Shown: positions 51,252-59,051 of the stretch, piece after piece | Layout: every line of letters starts with the position of its first letter | How positions within the stretch are numbered: position 1 is the stretch's first letter | From: JBBIJR01 sp037445875 | GTDB lineage: Bacteria > CLD3 > SB21 | Assembly: GCA_037445875.1 (NCBI GenBank) | Contig: JBBIJR010000004.1 | Location: 20,504 to 84,503 of the forward strand | DNA length: 64,000 nucleotides | Direction of reading: 5' to 3' | Program-made: the position numbers and the translations under genes | Notes under the pieces: model-generated | Database searches by the model: none | What the model was told of the DNA's origin: nothing | What the model saw: only the letters and a program-made list of their open reading frames with translations

Positions 51252-52514
51252 TCAAAAGAGATAGTTGACGGCCAGGTTCCATTGATCGTTTCCGGTGCCG
51301 GCTTCGTTTTCGTTGTTTCGATAATCCGCCTTGAACGCCACGTTTGGATGGGGCTTGTAGGTGATACCCGCTGTCAGGATACGTCGATCCCAGGCCTTAT
51401 TCCTCACCATCCCCGACGGCACGTCGGCATGCGTGTTGAAGGACTCGTACTGGATGAACGGAGCCAGATAGTGGACGGACCCCGGAGCGATCCAGGGCAT
51501 TACATCGTAGCCGATGACTGCGTACCATCCATCCATGGCCGAGCCAATCGTCTTGCCGGCGGCCGCACTGACCCAGGCGGCGTGGCCCACCGTATTGCGC
51601 GCCCACAAGGCACGGGCCTCCAGGCCTTTCCAGGCAAATTCACCGTGCACACTGGCGATCGTCGTGGAAACGTCCACGGTGTCGTCGAGCGACTGATTGG
51701 AATTACCGGTATAGAAACTCGCTCCGAGTATGGTGCCCGGAAGACCAACGTACTCGAGCTTGCCGGTCAGAGCGAGCTTCTCGGCCTTGGCCCTGGCACC
51801 GCTTTGCCTTCCTCCCCGAAGACCGTCGTTGTCGGAGAATTTCGACGCGTCCAGTCCTTCGACCAGGTAGGCACGATACTGAAGGTCCGGGATGATCTCG
51901 CCGTATGCGCCGATACCGTTTGTGCGCCAGGTGCTCGGGATGATGCGCTGTTCCACCTGCGGGCGAAGCGTTCCGAAAAACGTGGACGGTTCATGTTTTT
52001 CGTTGATGATGCCAACCGGTGGAAGAACCATACCCGCCCGAACGTTGAAATGCGGGCTGAGCATCAGCTCCACGTATCCGAATTCGACGGAGACTTCCCC
52101 CCCTTTGCCCGTACTGCCATGTTCGAACTCCACCTCGGAGTTGAACAGGATCCAGTCGTTGAACCGATAACCGAAATAAACGACATTGCGCAGGTAGTCC
52201 AGCTGATCGGACGTGGTGGACGCGGTCCGGTCATCGAGTTTCTTGCTGTAGTTTTCGTAGACGATCTCTCCGTATCCGGCGATGGAAACGCCGGTTTTTT
52301 TCAGTCCGTATACTTTGGCGGCGGCCGGACCGAGCCCTCGCTGGGGTTGGAGATCGGGTTCGCTCACGTCCCCCAGTTTCATTCGTTCGATTTCTTCCGT
52401 AAGGACGTCGATCTTGCGATTCATCTCTCTGAGGGAATCCTGGAGCCCGGTTTGGGCGAGCAGGGGTGAAGCGGCGGCGGCCAACAAAAGCCAGAGGCGA
52501 AGAAGGTCTTTCAT
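51252..52514 (-). CDS. Outer-membrane porin, OprO/OprP-like
   Basis: 420 residues. Signal peptide (MKDLLRLWLLLAAAASPLLAQ), a short coiled coil (LQDSLREMNRKIDVLTEEIERMKLGD, about 24-50), then a beta-barrel with alternating strands and the C-terminal aromatic NYLF. The barrel begins VSIAGYGEIVYENYSKK, and EKHEPSTFFGTLRPQVEQRIIP and PDLQYRAYLVEGLDASKF lie midway. Such porins in related bacteria take up anions or metal complexes; the substrate is unknown. GGAGG lies eight bases before the ATG at 52514. It is the first gene of the operon, behind a strong promoter with two inverted repeats resembling Fur boxes. Confidence 0.88.
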   Translation of the reverse strand: MKDLLRLWLLLAAAASPLLAQTGLQDSLREMNRKIDVLTEEIERMKLGDVSEPDLQPQRGLGPAAAKVYGLKKTGVSIAGYGEIVYENYSKKLDDRTASTTSDQLDYLRNVVYFGYRFNDWILFNSEVEFEHGSTGKGGEVSVEFGYVELMLSPHFNVRAGMVLPPVGIINEKHEPSTFFGTLRPQVEQRIIPSTWRTNGIGAYGEIIPDLQYRAYLVEGLDASKFSDNDGLRGGRQSGARAKAEKLALTGKLEYVGLPGTILGASFYTGNSNQSLDDTVDVSTTIASVHGEFAWKGLEARALWARNTVGHAAWVSAAAGKTIGSAMDGWYAVIGYDVMPWIAPGSVHYLAPFIQYESFNTHADVPSGMVRNKAWDRRILTAGITYKPHPNVAFKADYRNNENEAGTGNDQWNLAVNYLF

Positions 52515-52562
52515 GAGTGCAACCTCCAAGAGCGGTTTAGGATCGGGTCGACATTAATTGCA

Positions 52563-52581
52563 ATTGAGACACAGTCGCAAT
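52563..52581. promoter_or_regulatory. Fur-like inverted repeat, copy 1
   Basis: ATTGAGA-CACAG-TCGCAAT: 7-5-7 inverted repeat with one mismatch, in the leader of the porin operon. Confidence 0.5.
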
Positions 52582-52623
52582 GTTTTCTACAAAAAAATCT
52601 GCTCGTTCCGGAACCAAGCAGTT

Positions 52624-52642
52624 ATTGAGACATAATCTCAAT
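52624..52642. promoter_or_regulatory. Fur-like inverted repeat, copy 2
   Basis: ATTGAGA-CATAA-TCTCAAT: perfect 7-5-7 inverted repeat 61 bp from copy 1, starting about 12 bp downstream of the -10, over the transcription start region. TGAGA...TCTCA half-sites resemble Fur boxes of Proteobacteria. Confidence 0.6.
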
Positions 52643-52653
52643 TAAGACGGGGA

Positions 52654-52683
52654 TATATACAAACAAACGACCGTGTTTGTCAA
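52654..52683 (-). promoter_or_regulatory. Promoter of the porin-flavinylation operon
   Basis: Consensus TTGACA (52683-52678), an 18-bp spacer and TATATA (52659-52654) on the minus strand; leader of about 130 nt. Confidence 0.65.
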
Positions 52684-52834
52684 GCCTTTTGTCTCCCTTG
52701 ACCGAAATTTTACTCATACAGGTTGGCACCTTACTCATCCAGGTGCCGCCGGGGGCAGAGGCCGCCCTTCCCCACCGCCTCCTCACGACGCGGATCCTCA
52801 TGGGCCCGGCATGCCCGTCGGAACAAGAAAAAAA

Positions 52835-52863
52835 TTGCTTAAGTTGGCCGCTTCCTGTATATT
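52835..52863 (+). promoter_or_regulatory. Promoter of the thiL-carA operon
   Basis: TTGCTT (52835-52840), a 17-bp spacer and TATATT (52858-52863), about 27 bp before the thiL ATG. Confidence 0.6.
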
Positions 52864-52890
52864 CGCTTCACTTTGAGGCAAAACGGCCGC

Positions 52891-53874
52891 ATGCGGATAG
52901 GCGAGCTGGGTGAATTCGCCCTGATAGCAAGGATTGCGAGAATCCTGAAAGCGCCCGCCCCCCGCAAAGGAATCGTCCAGGGCATCGGGGATGATGCCGC
53001 CGTTTTTCATGCCGGCCGTTCACCGCAAGTCCTCACGGTGGATGCGCTGACCGAAGGGATTCACTTCGACTTCCGATACACGGATGCGGAGTCGCTCGGA
53101 TGGAAGGCGCTGGCCGTCAATCTGAGCGACGTGGCCGCCATGGGGGCTTCTCCGCAGTTCGCGCTGGTGGCCCTGTCACTGCCCCGTCACGCTGTCGTCG
53201 ACGAGGTACTCCGCCTGGCTGAAGGCATCCGTCGATGCGGAAAAACGTTCGACACCGCGGTCATCGGCGGTAATGTGTCCCGTTCGCAGTCGGTGTGGTC
53301 CGTCACGGTGACCGTTTCGGGAGAATGCAGGAACGGCCGTCCGCTGTTGCGGTCGGGAGCTCGTGCCGGTGATATCGTGTGCGTAACCGGCCGGCTGGGC
53401 CTTTCCTGCACCGGACTCACGGCCCTGAAAAAAGAGCTGGCCGGGTTCGAGCGTGCCAAGCGCCGCCACCGTAGACCGGTCCCTCGGCTGGCTTGGATTC
53501 ACGAGCTCCTTCGGCACGACGTACGCATTCACGCGTGCATCGATGTGAGCGACGGGCTCTCTTCCGACCTCGCACACCTGTGCGAAGCGAGCCGACTCGG
53601 AGCACTCGTCGATCTCGGCCGCTTGCCCATCGAATCGGGAACCCGAAAGGCGGCCGCTTTGTGCCGCTGCAACCCTTACCGGTGGGCCCTGGACGGTGGA
53701 GAAGATTACGAATTGCTGATGACGATGTCCCAAGCGGAATATCTCAAAGCCAAACGCATTTTAGGAGCACAGTTGACGGCCATCGGAACGATGATCGGCC
53801 GCCGCACCATTCTGGGCGTCTGGCCGGACGGATCGACCAGACCGTTGAAGGCTGGAGGATATCGCCACTTCTAA
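52891..53874 (+). CDS. thiL: Thiamine-monophosphate kinase
   Basis: 327 residues. Phosphorylates thiamine monophosphate to the active diphosphate. Family start MRIGELGEFALIARI, GIGDDAAVF, VDALTEGIHFDF (metal-binding Asp), KALAVNLSDVAAMGASPQFALVALSLP, GGNVSRSQ, ACIDVSDGLSSDLAHL, and GGEDYELLMT are all in place. It begins the plus-strand operon thiL, M24 peptidase, greA, small membrane protein, bshA, GDPD, carA. The ATG at 52891 gives the canonical N-terminus; GAGG lies 13 bases upstream, too far to be ideal. Confidence 0.97.
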   Translation: MRIGELGEFALIARIARILKAPAPRKGIVQGIGDDAAVFHAGRSPQVLTVDALTEGIHFDFRYTDAESLGWKALAVNLSDVAAMGASPQFALVALSLPRHAVVDEVLRLAEGIRRCGKTFDTAVIGGNVSRSQSVWSVTVTVSGECRNGRPLLRSGARAGDIVCVTGRLGLSCTGLTALKKELAGFERAKRRHRRPVPRLAWIHELLRHDVRIHACIDVSDGLSSDLAHLCEASRLGALVDLGRLPIESGTRKAAALCRCNPYRWALDGGEDYELLMTMSQAEYLKAKRILGAQLTAIGTMIGRRTILGVWPDGSTRPLKAGGYRHF

Positions 53875-53889
53875 CTCAAGGGGTATACC

Positions 53890-55089
53890 ATGGACGGCAT
53901 GACCCGGCGCATAGAACAGCTGCAGCAGAGCCTGCGAGACCAGGGTTTCGACGGTTGGTTGATGTACAGCTTCCGGAAGAACAATCCCATTGCGGGACGC
54001 ATTCTGGAACTTCCGGCGCACCTTACGCAAATGCGGCGATTTTTCTATTACATTCCTGCCCGGGGCCAGCCGTGGAAAGTCGTTCACGCCATCGAGCGCG
54101 GCACGCTGGATTCGCTTCCCGGTGAACGTATTCTCTACTCGAGCTGGCAGGACCTGGAAACCGCCCTCGCGAAAATCACCAACGGATCGAACCGCATTGC
54201 GATGGAGTATTCGCCCGAAGCCGCCATTCCTTACGTGTCCGTCGTGGACGCAGGCACTATCGAGCTGGTACGCAAGGCAACCCGTGCGGAAATCCTGTCG
54301 TCGGCCGATCTGGTGCAGTATTTTGATTCCACATGGACGGACGAGCAGTTTCGGCTTCACCTCGAAGCGGAACGCCTCGTGATGAACACCAAAGACGAGG
54401 CCTTCGCAGAGATCCGCAGCCGGCTGCGAAGCGGGCAGCGACTCACCGAATACGACGTCCAGCAGTTCATCCTCAGCCGTTTCCGCGATCACGGCCTCGT
54501 CACCGAACATCTGCCGAACTGCTCCGTCAACGAGAATTCGGGCGATCCACACTACGAGCCGACCGAGAGCCTCTTCAAGGAGATCCGTGAGGGCGACTTC
54601 ATACTGATCGATCTGTGGGCCAAAAGAGACGTTCCGCATGGCGTGTTCGCCGACTACACCTGGGTGGGATACGCGGGTTCCACGGTGCCGGAGAAATACG
54701 AGAAGGTCTTTGCCGTCGTTCGGGACGCCAGGGATGCGGCGGTCCGTTTCATCAGGGATGAATTGGCTTCCGGCAGGGAGGTGTACGGATGGAAGGTCGA
54801 CGATGTGTGCCGCGGGCTCATCGGATCACGGGGATACGGAGAGTACTTCATCCACAGGACCGGCCACTCGATCGGCGAAGACGTTCACGGCAACGGGGCC
54901 AACATCGACAATCTGGAGACCCGGGACGACCGCCGGCTGATTCCGTGCACGTGTTTTTCCATCGAGCCCGGGATCTATTTCAGCGAATTCGGCGTACGGA
55001 GTGAGATCAACGTGTACATAGGCGCCGACCGCGCGGTACAGGTCACCGGCACGCCCGTGCAGGAACACGTGCTGGCGATCTTGTCTTAA
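53890..55089 (+). CDS. M24 family metallopeptidase (Xaa-Pro aminopeptidase-like)
   Basis: 399 residues. N-terminal creatinase-like domain (1-155: RRIEQLQQSLRDQGFDGWLMYSFRKNNPIAG) and a pita-bread catalytic domain (160-395) with all five metal ligands: Asp in LIDLWAK, Asp in VFADYTWVG, His in RTGHSIGED, Glu in SIEPGIYF and Glu in VRSEINVYI. It cleaves N-terminal residues before Pro or acts on a related substrate. AAGGGG is about eight bases before the ATG, and thiL ends 15 bp upstream. Confidence 0.93.
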   Translation: MDGMTRRIEQLQQSLRDQGFDGWLMYSFRKNNPIAGRILELPAHLTQMRRFFYYIPARGQPWKVVHAIERGTLDSLPGERILYSSWQDLETALAKITNGSNRIAMEYSPEAAIPYVSVVDAGTIELVRKATRAEILSSADLVQYFDSTWTDEQFRLHLEAERLVMNTKDEAFAEIRSRLRSGQRLTEYDVQQFILSRFRDHGLVTEHLPNCSVNENSGDPHYEPTESLFKEIREGDFILIDLWAKRDVPHGVFADYTWVGYAGSTVPEKYEKVFAVVRDARDAAVRFIRDELASGREVYGWKVDDVCRGLIGSRGYGEYFIHRTGHSIGEDVHGNGANIDNLETRDDRRLIPCTCFSIEPGIYFSEFGVRSEINVYIGADRAVQVTGTPVQEHVLAILS

Positions 55090-55112
55090 CCCGAGCAACC
55101 GCAGGATTCCGC

Positions 55113-55592
55113 ATGAGCAAGATTTACGTTACCCACGAAGGACTTCAGAAGTTGAAGGCGGAAGTGAAGCGCCTCAAGAATGTCCGCCGTCCGGAAGTCG
55201 CCCAACGGGTGCAAGTCGCACGGGAACACGGCGATCTGAAGGAAAACGCGGAATACCACGCCGCCAAGGAAGAACTTCAATTGCTGCAGAACAAGATCAA
55301 CGAACTGGAATACAAGATCATGCACGCGGTAGTGATCCGCGAGGACACCATTCCGACCGACAAGGTGTACATTCTGGCGACGGTCGAACTGCAAGACACA
55401 AAGACGAAGGAAACGATCACTTACACACTCGTTCCGGACACCGATGCCGACTGGGAAAACGGAAAGATATCTGTAAATTCCCCCATCGGCAAAGGTCTAC
55501 TGGGAAAGAGTGTCGGCGAGGTGGCCCGCATCCGCGTGCCGGCCGGCGAATTGAACCTCAAGGTGCTCAAGATCCGACGAGACGGCCGATGA
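55113..55592 (+). CDS. greA: Transcription elongation factor GreA
   Basis: 159 residues. Coiled-coil N-terminal domain with the acidic tip REHGDLKENAEYHAAKEE (Asp/Glu at the tip stimulate RNA cleavage by RNA polymerase) and an FKBP-like C-terminal domain (about 80-158; SPIGKGLLGKSVGEVARIRVPAG). It rescues backtracked polymerase. It overlaps the following small-protein gene by four bases (ATGA). Confidence 0.97.
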   Translation: MSKIYVTHEGLQKLKAEVKRLKNVRRPEVAQRVQVAREHGDLKENAEYHAAKEELQLLQNKINELEYKIMHAVVIREDTIPTDKVYILATVELQDTKTKETITYTLVPDTDADWENGKISVNSPIGKGLLGKSVGEVARIRVPAGELNLKVLKIRRDGR

Positions 55593-55807
55593 CGGAATCT
55601 CCGGAGTTCAATCACCCCACACCGGAAGACCTGCGGCAGCAGCGCCGCCGGCAGCGCTGGCGCCTGTACGGCTGGACCGTCATCGCCCTTCTGGGCATAT
55701 CGATTATGCTGAATCTGCTGAACGTGCTGGACCCGGAGGTAAACAAGATCCTCCTTCCGGCCGTCATCGGTGCGTATGTGATTTATGTGATCTTCCGGGG
55801 ACGATGA
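55589..55807 (+). CDS. Small two-TM membrane protein
   Basis: 72 residues: a basic cytoplasmic start (DLRQQRRRQRWRLYG), TM1 (about 28-47, WTVIALLGISIMLNLLNVL) and TM2 (about 52-69, ILLPAVIGAYVIYVIF). No known domain. Its ATG overlaps the greA stop (ATGA), which with the operon position argues that it is a real gene. Function unknown. Confidence 0.75.
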   Translation: MTESPEFNHPTPEDLRQQRRRQRWRLYGWTVIALLGISIMLNLLNVLDPEVNKILLPAVIGAYVIYVIFRGR

Positions 55808-55843
55808 TCGATCGTCGCGGTTGATTTCACCGAAAGAACCGAA

Positions 55844-56998
55844 ATGAAAATCGGCATTACCTGTTATCCCACGTACGGCGGCAGCGGCGTTCTGGCGACG
55901 GAACTGGGTATCGAGCTGGCCCAGCGGGGACACGAGATTCACTTTATTACTTCCGACGTTCCTTTTCGTCTGGCCGGCTTCCGCGAGCGCATCTATTTTC
56001 ACGCCGTCGACGTCATGACGTATCCGGTCTTCGAGCACGCCCCGTATGCACTTTCGCTGGCGGCGCGCATGGCGGAGGTCGCCGAATTCGAGGATCTGGA
56101 CCTGCTGCACGTCCATTACGCGATTCCCCATGCCCCGAGCGCCTATCTGGCCAAACAGATGGTGCGCAAAAACAATCGCCTGAAGGAACTGAAGATCGTT
56201 ACGACGCTGCACGGAACGGACATCACTCTCCTCGGCATGGACCGGTCGTTCCTGAACCTGATCAAGTTTGCCATCGATGAAAGCGACGGAACGACGGCCG
56301 TATCCAAGTACCTGCGCAACCGGACGTACGCCGAGTTTCGTCCCAACCGCAAGATCGAAGTCATTCATAACTTCGTGGACATCGAACAGTACAAGCCGCT
56401 CGAAGAAGCAGGGTCGCACTGCAACCGCTTCATCCACTCTCTGGCGCCGAAGAACGAAAGGATCATCGTGCACACCAGCAATTTCCGGGCGCTCAAACGC
56501 GTCCAGGATGTGGTGCGGATCTTTGCCCGGGTGCGCAAGGACGTGGACGCGAAATTGCTGTTGATCGGCGACGGCCCCGAGCGGTACAACGTGGAGCAGC
56601 TCATCCGTGAGATCAGGCTCGAGGAGGACGCCATGCTGCTCGGCAAACAGGAGGCCGTGGCCGAATTGCTGGCCTGCGCGGATGCGTTCTTGCTTCCCAG
56701 CGAGTCGGAGAGTTTCGGGCTGGCCGCTCTCGAGGCGATGAGTTGCGGGGTTCCCATCGTGACATCCAACATCGGCGGACTGCCCGAGATCAACGTTCAC
56801 GGAGAGACCGGATATCTGGAAAACGTCGGTGACGTGGATGCCATGGCAGCAGACATCCTCAAACTCCTCGCCGATGAGACAGTGCGACGCCGGATGGGAG
56901 CGACCGCCCGCCAGCGTGTCGTGGACCAGTTCTCCACCGACCGCATCGTGCCGCAGTACGTCGACTACTACGAACGCGTGCTGCAGGGAATCGAATAG
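55844..56998 (+). CDS. bshA: N-acetyl-alpha-D-glucosaminyl L-malate synthase (bacillithiol pathway)
   Basis: 384-residue GT-B (family 4) glycosyltransferase with the BshA-type start MKIGITCYPTYGGSGVLATELG, acceptor-side DLLHVHYAIPHAPSAYLAKQM, LHGTDITLLG, SKYLRNRT and the sugar-nucleotide site GDGPER and LPSESESFGLAALEAMSCGVPIV. It joins GlcNAc from UDP-GlcNAc to L-malate, the first step to bacillithiol. bshB and bshC are not in this window. It lies in the thiL-carA operon, one base before the GDPD gene. Bacillithiol is the thiol of Bacillota and of many Bacteroidota relatives, which fits the organism. Confidence 0.93.
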   Translation: MKIGITCYPTYGGSGVLATELGIELAQRGHEIHFITSDVPFRLAGFRERIYFHAVDVMTYPVFEHAPYALSLAARMAEVAEFEDLDLLHVHYAIPHAPSAYLAKQMVRKNNRLKELKIVTTLHGTDITLLGMDRSFLNLIKFAIDESDGTTAVSKYLRNRTYAEFRPNRKIEVIHNFVDIEQYKPLEEAGSHCNRFIHSLAPKNERIIVHTSNFRALKRVQDVVRIFARVRKDVDAKLLLIGDGPERYNVEQLIREIRLEEDAMLLGKQEAVAELLACADAFLLPSESESFGLAALEAMSCGVPIVTSNIGGLPEINVHGETGYLENVGDVDAMAADILKLLADETVRRRMGATARQRVVDQFSTDRIVPQYVDYYERVLQGIE

Positions 56999-56999
56999 C

Positions 57000-57755
57000 A
57001 TGAGCCATCGGCCCGCCATCGCCATCATTGCTCACCGGGGAGTCACGTATACCGGTTTTCCCGAGAATTCGTTGCCCGGGTTCCGCGCCGCGGTGGAGGA
57101 AGGTTACGAAGGGGTAGAATTGGATGTACGCCTCTCCAAGGACAAGGAAGTCGTCGTGTTCCACGACATCCGGCTGGAGAGGCTCACCAGAGACGGTCGA
57201 GGCATGGTACGCACGAAAAACCTCGATCAACTTCGCACTTTGAGGCTGAAGAGCCAGGTGGTGGACACCGGAATTCCCACGCTAAAGGAAACGCTGGAGC
57301 TGTTCCGTCACACTCGGATTATGGTCAACATCGAGATCAAGAGCGAGATGCCGATGCGGGGACGTATCGAGGAACGGGTGCTGGACCTGATCCACCGGGC
57401 AGGACTCGCACGGCAGATCGTGATCAGTTCGTTCAATCCGCTCGTTATCAACAAGGTGCAGAAACTCGATTCCCACATACGAACGGGCTTTATCTACGAG
57501 AAGCGGCTGCCCAACTTCAACCAGCGGCTCGCGAGGGGTCTCATCGTCGACTCCTGGCATCCCAATTTCAAAGGCGTGACCGGTAAGGTGCTGGAGCGTG
57601 CGCGTCAAGCCGGGTGCCGGCTGTATCCATGGACCGTCAATCTGGAGAAGGATCTCCTGCGCATGATCGAGCTCGGAGTCGACGGCGTAATCACCGATTG
57701 TCCCCATTTGGCCAGAACGCTGCTGCACAACCATCACGTCCAGGTGAGGCCATGA
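57000..57755 (+). CDS. Glycerophosphodiester phosphodiesterase (GDPD family)
   Basis: 251 residues, TIM-barrel phosphodiesterase. Motifs: IAHRGVTYTGFPENSLPGFRAAVEEGYEGVELDVRLSKDKEVVVFHD (catalytic His residues of HRG and FHD, metal Glu/Asp of ENS and ELD), MVNIEIKSE, SSFNPLVINKV, PWTVN and GVDGVITDCP at the end. It splits glycerophosphodiesters to glycerol 3-phosphate and an alcohol. No signal peptide, so cytoplasmic. The ATG is one base after the bshA stop; its TGA overlaps the carA ATG. Confidence 0.94.
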   Translation: MSHRPAIAIIAHRGVTYTGFPENSLPGFRAAVEEGYEGVELDVRLSKDKEVVVFHDIRLERLTRDGRGMVRTKNLDQLRTLRLKSQVVDTGIPTLKETLELFRHTRIMVNIEIKSEMPMRGRIEERVLDLIHRAGLARQIVISSFNPLVINKVQKLDSHIRTGFIYEKRLPNFNQRLARGLIVDSWHPNFKGVTGKVLERARQAGCRLYPWTVNLEKDLLRMIELGVDGVITDCPHLARTLLHNHHVQVRP

Positions 57756-58870
57756 GACCCGCAAAGTTGGTGCTGGAAGATGGGACCGTACACGAAGGTA
57801 GTTCGTTCGGTGCGCCCGGTGAGGCAACCGGCGAAATCGTTTTCAATACGAGCATGACGGGCTATCAGGAGATTCTCACGGATCCCTCTTACTGCGGCCA
57901 GATGGTCGTCATGACGTATCCGTTGATAGGAAACTACGGTGTGAATCCTCAGGACTTCGAGTCCCGGCGGCCGCATGTTCGCGCCCTGATCATACGGGAG
58001 GTATGCCGTTATCCATCCAACTGGCGCTCGTCGGAAACGCTCGACGACTTGCTGGGCCGGTTCGGTATCGTGGGCATCGAAGGGATCGACACCCGCGGAC
58101 TCACCCGTCACATTCGAACGGTGGGAGCGATGCGGGCCATCGTTTCGACCGTCGACCTCGACGTGAACTCTCTTCTCGAAAAGGTTCGAAACGCACCCGG
58201 CATGGTCGGGGCCAATCTGGTGGACGAAGTGACCTGCGATGCATCCTACGTCTGGAGGGATCCGAATCCCGCCGAATGGCAATTCCTGGAAAACATCCGC
58301 AATCCGGCTCGCTCGCACGTCGTCGTGTACGATTTCGGCGTCAAGCACAACATACTCAGAAAATTTTCCGAACGCGGATGCCGCCTGACCGTGGTGCCGG
58401 CCCGGAGCCGCGCAGCGGATGTGCTGGCAGTGAATCCGGACGGCGTGTTCCTGTCCAATGGACCGGGCGATCCGGAGGCCGTGGAATACGTGATTCCCGA
58501 GATCCGGGCCCTGCTCGACAAGAAGCCTGTTTTCGGAATCTGCCTCGGCCAGCAGCTGATGGGGATCGCCCTGGGCGGACACACATACAAACTGAAATTC
58601 GGCCACCGCGGCGCCAACCATCCCGTGAAGAATCTCGAAACCGGCGTAATCGAAATCACTTCCCAGAATCACGGTTTCAACGTCGACCCGAAATCCCTGA
58701 GCGAGAAGGAGGTCCAGTTCACCCACTGGAATCTCTATGACGGAACGCTCGAAGGATTCCGGCACAGGGAACTTCCCATTTTCTCCGTTCAGTACCACCC
58801 GGAAGCCTCCCCCGGTCCTCATGACAGCGACTACCTGTTCAACCGTTTCCTTGAAAGTATGGAGCCGTAA
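57752..58870 (+). CDS. carA: Carbamoyl-phosphate synthase small subunit (glutaminase)
   Basis: 372 residues. N-terminal CarA domain (LVLEDGTVHEGSSFGA, TSMTGYQEILTDPSYCGQMVVMTYPLIGNYGVN) and a class I glutamine amidotransferase with catalytic Cys in FGICLGQQLMG and the His-x-Glu pair in VQYHPEASPGP. It supplies ammonia to CarB for arginine and pyrimidine synthesis. It is the last gene of the thiL operon and is not followed by carB; a C-terminal CarB half is 32 kb away on the other strand. The ATG overlaps the GDPD stop by four bases (ATGA). Confidence 0.97.
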   Translation: MRPAKLVLEDGTVHEGSSFGAPGEATGEIVFNTSMTGYQEILTDPSYCGQMVVMTYPLIGNYGVNPQDFESRRPHVRALIIREVCRYPSNWRSSETLDDLLGRFGIVGIEGIDTRGLTRHIRTVGAMRAIVSTVDLDVNSLLEKVRNAPGMVGANLVDEVTCDASYVWRDPNPAEWQFLENIRNPARSHVVVYDFGVKHNILRKFSERGCRLTVVPARSRAADVLAVNPDGVFLSNGPGDPEAVEYVIPEIRALLDKKPVFGICLGQQLMGIALGGHTYKLKFGHRGANHPVKNLETGVIEITSQNHGFNVDPKSLSEKEVQFTHWNLYDGTLEGFRHRELPIFSVQYHPEASPGPHDSDYLFNRFLESMEP

Positions 58871-59051
58871 ACTCGCTGCGAGCCGGCGTATTGACGTGCG
58901 ACCACCGTCTCACCGCTTCGCGGTTCGTCCGGCGCGGTTCCGCCGACACGGCAACGTGGAGCACCGAAGCCCGAAAGGCTGACATTGCTGTAAGCCGAAC
59001 GGGAAGGGGTGTAATAGAGCAGGCTCCGGCTTCATGCCCTGTCGGCTCATT

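Noticed and set aside
58871..59051. Possible small gene or RNA after carA
   Set aside because: No frame with a plausible start and ribosome-binding site and no stable terminator-like hairpin; treated as plain intergenic DNA.
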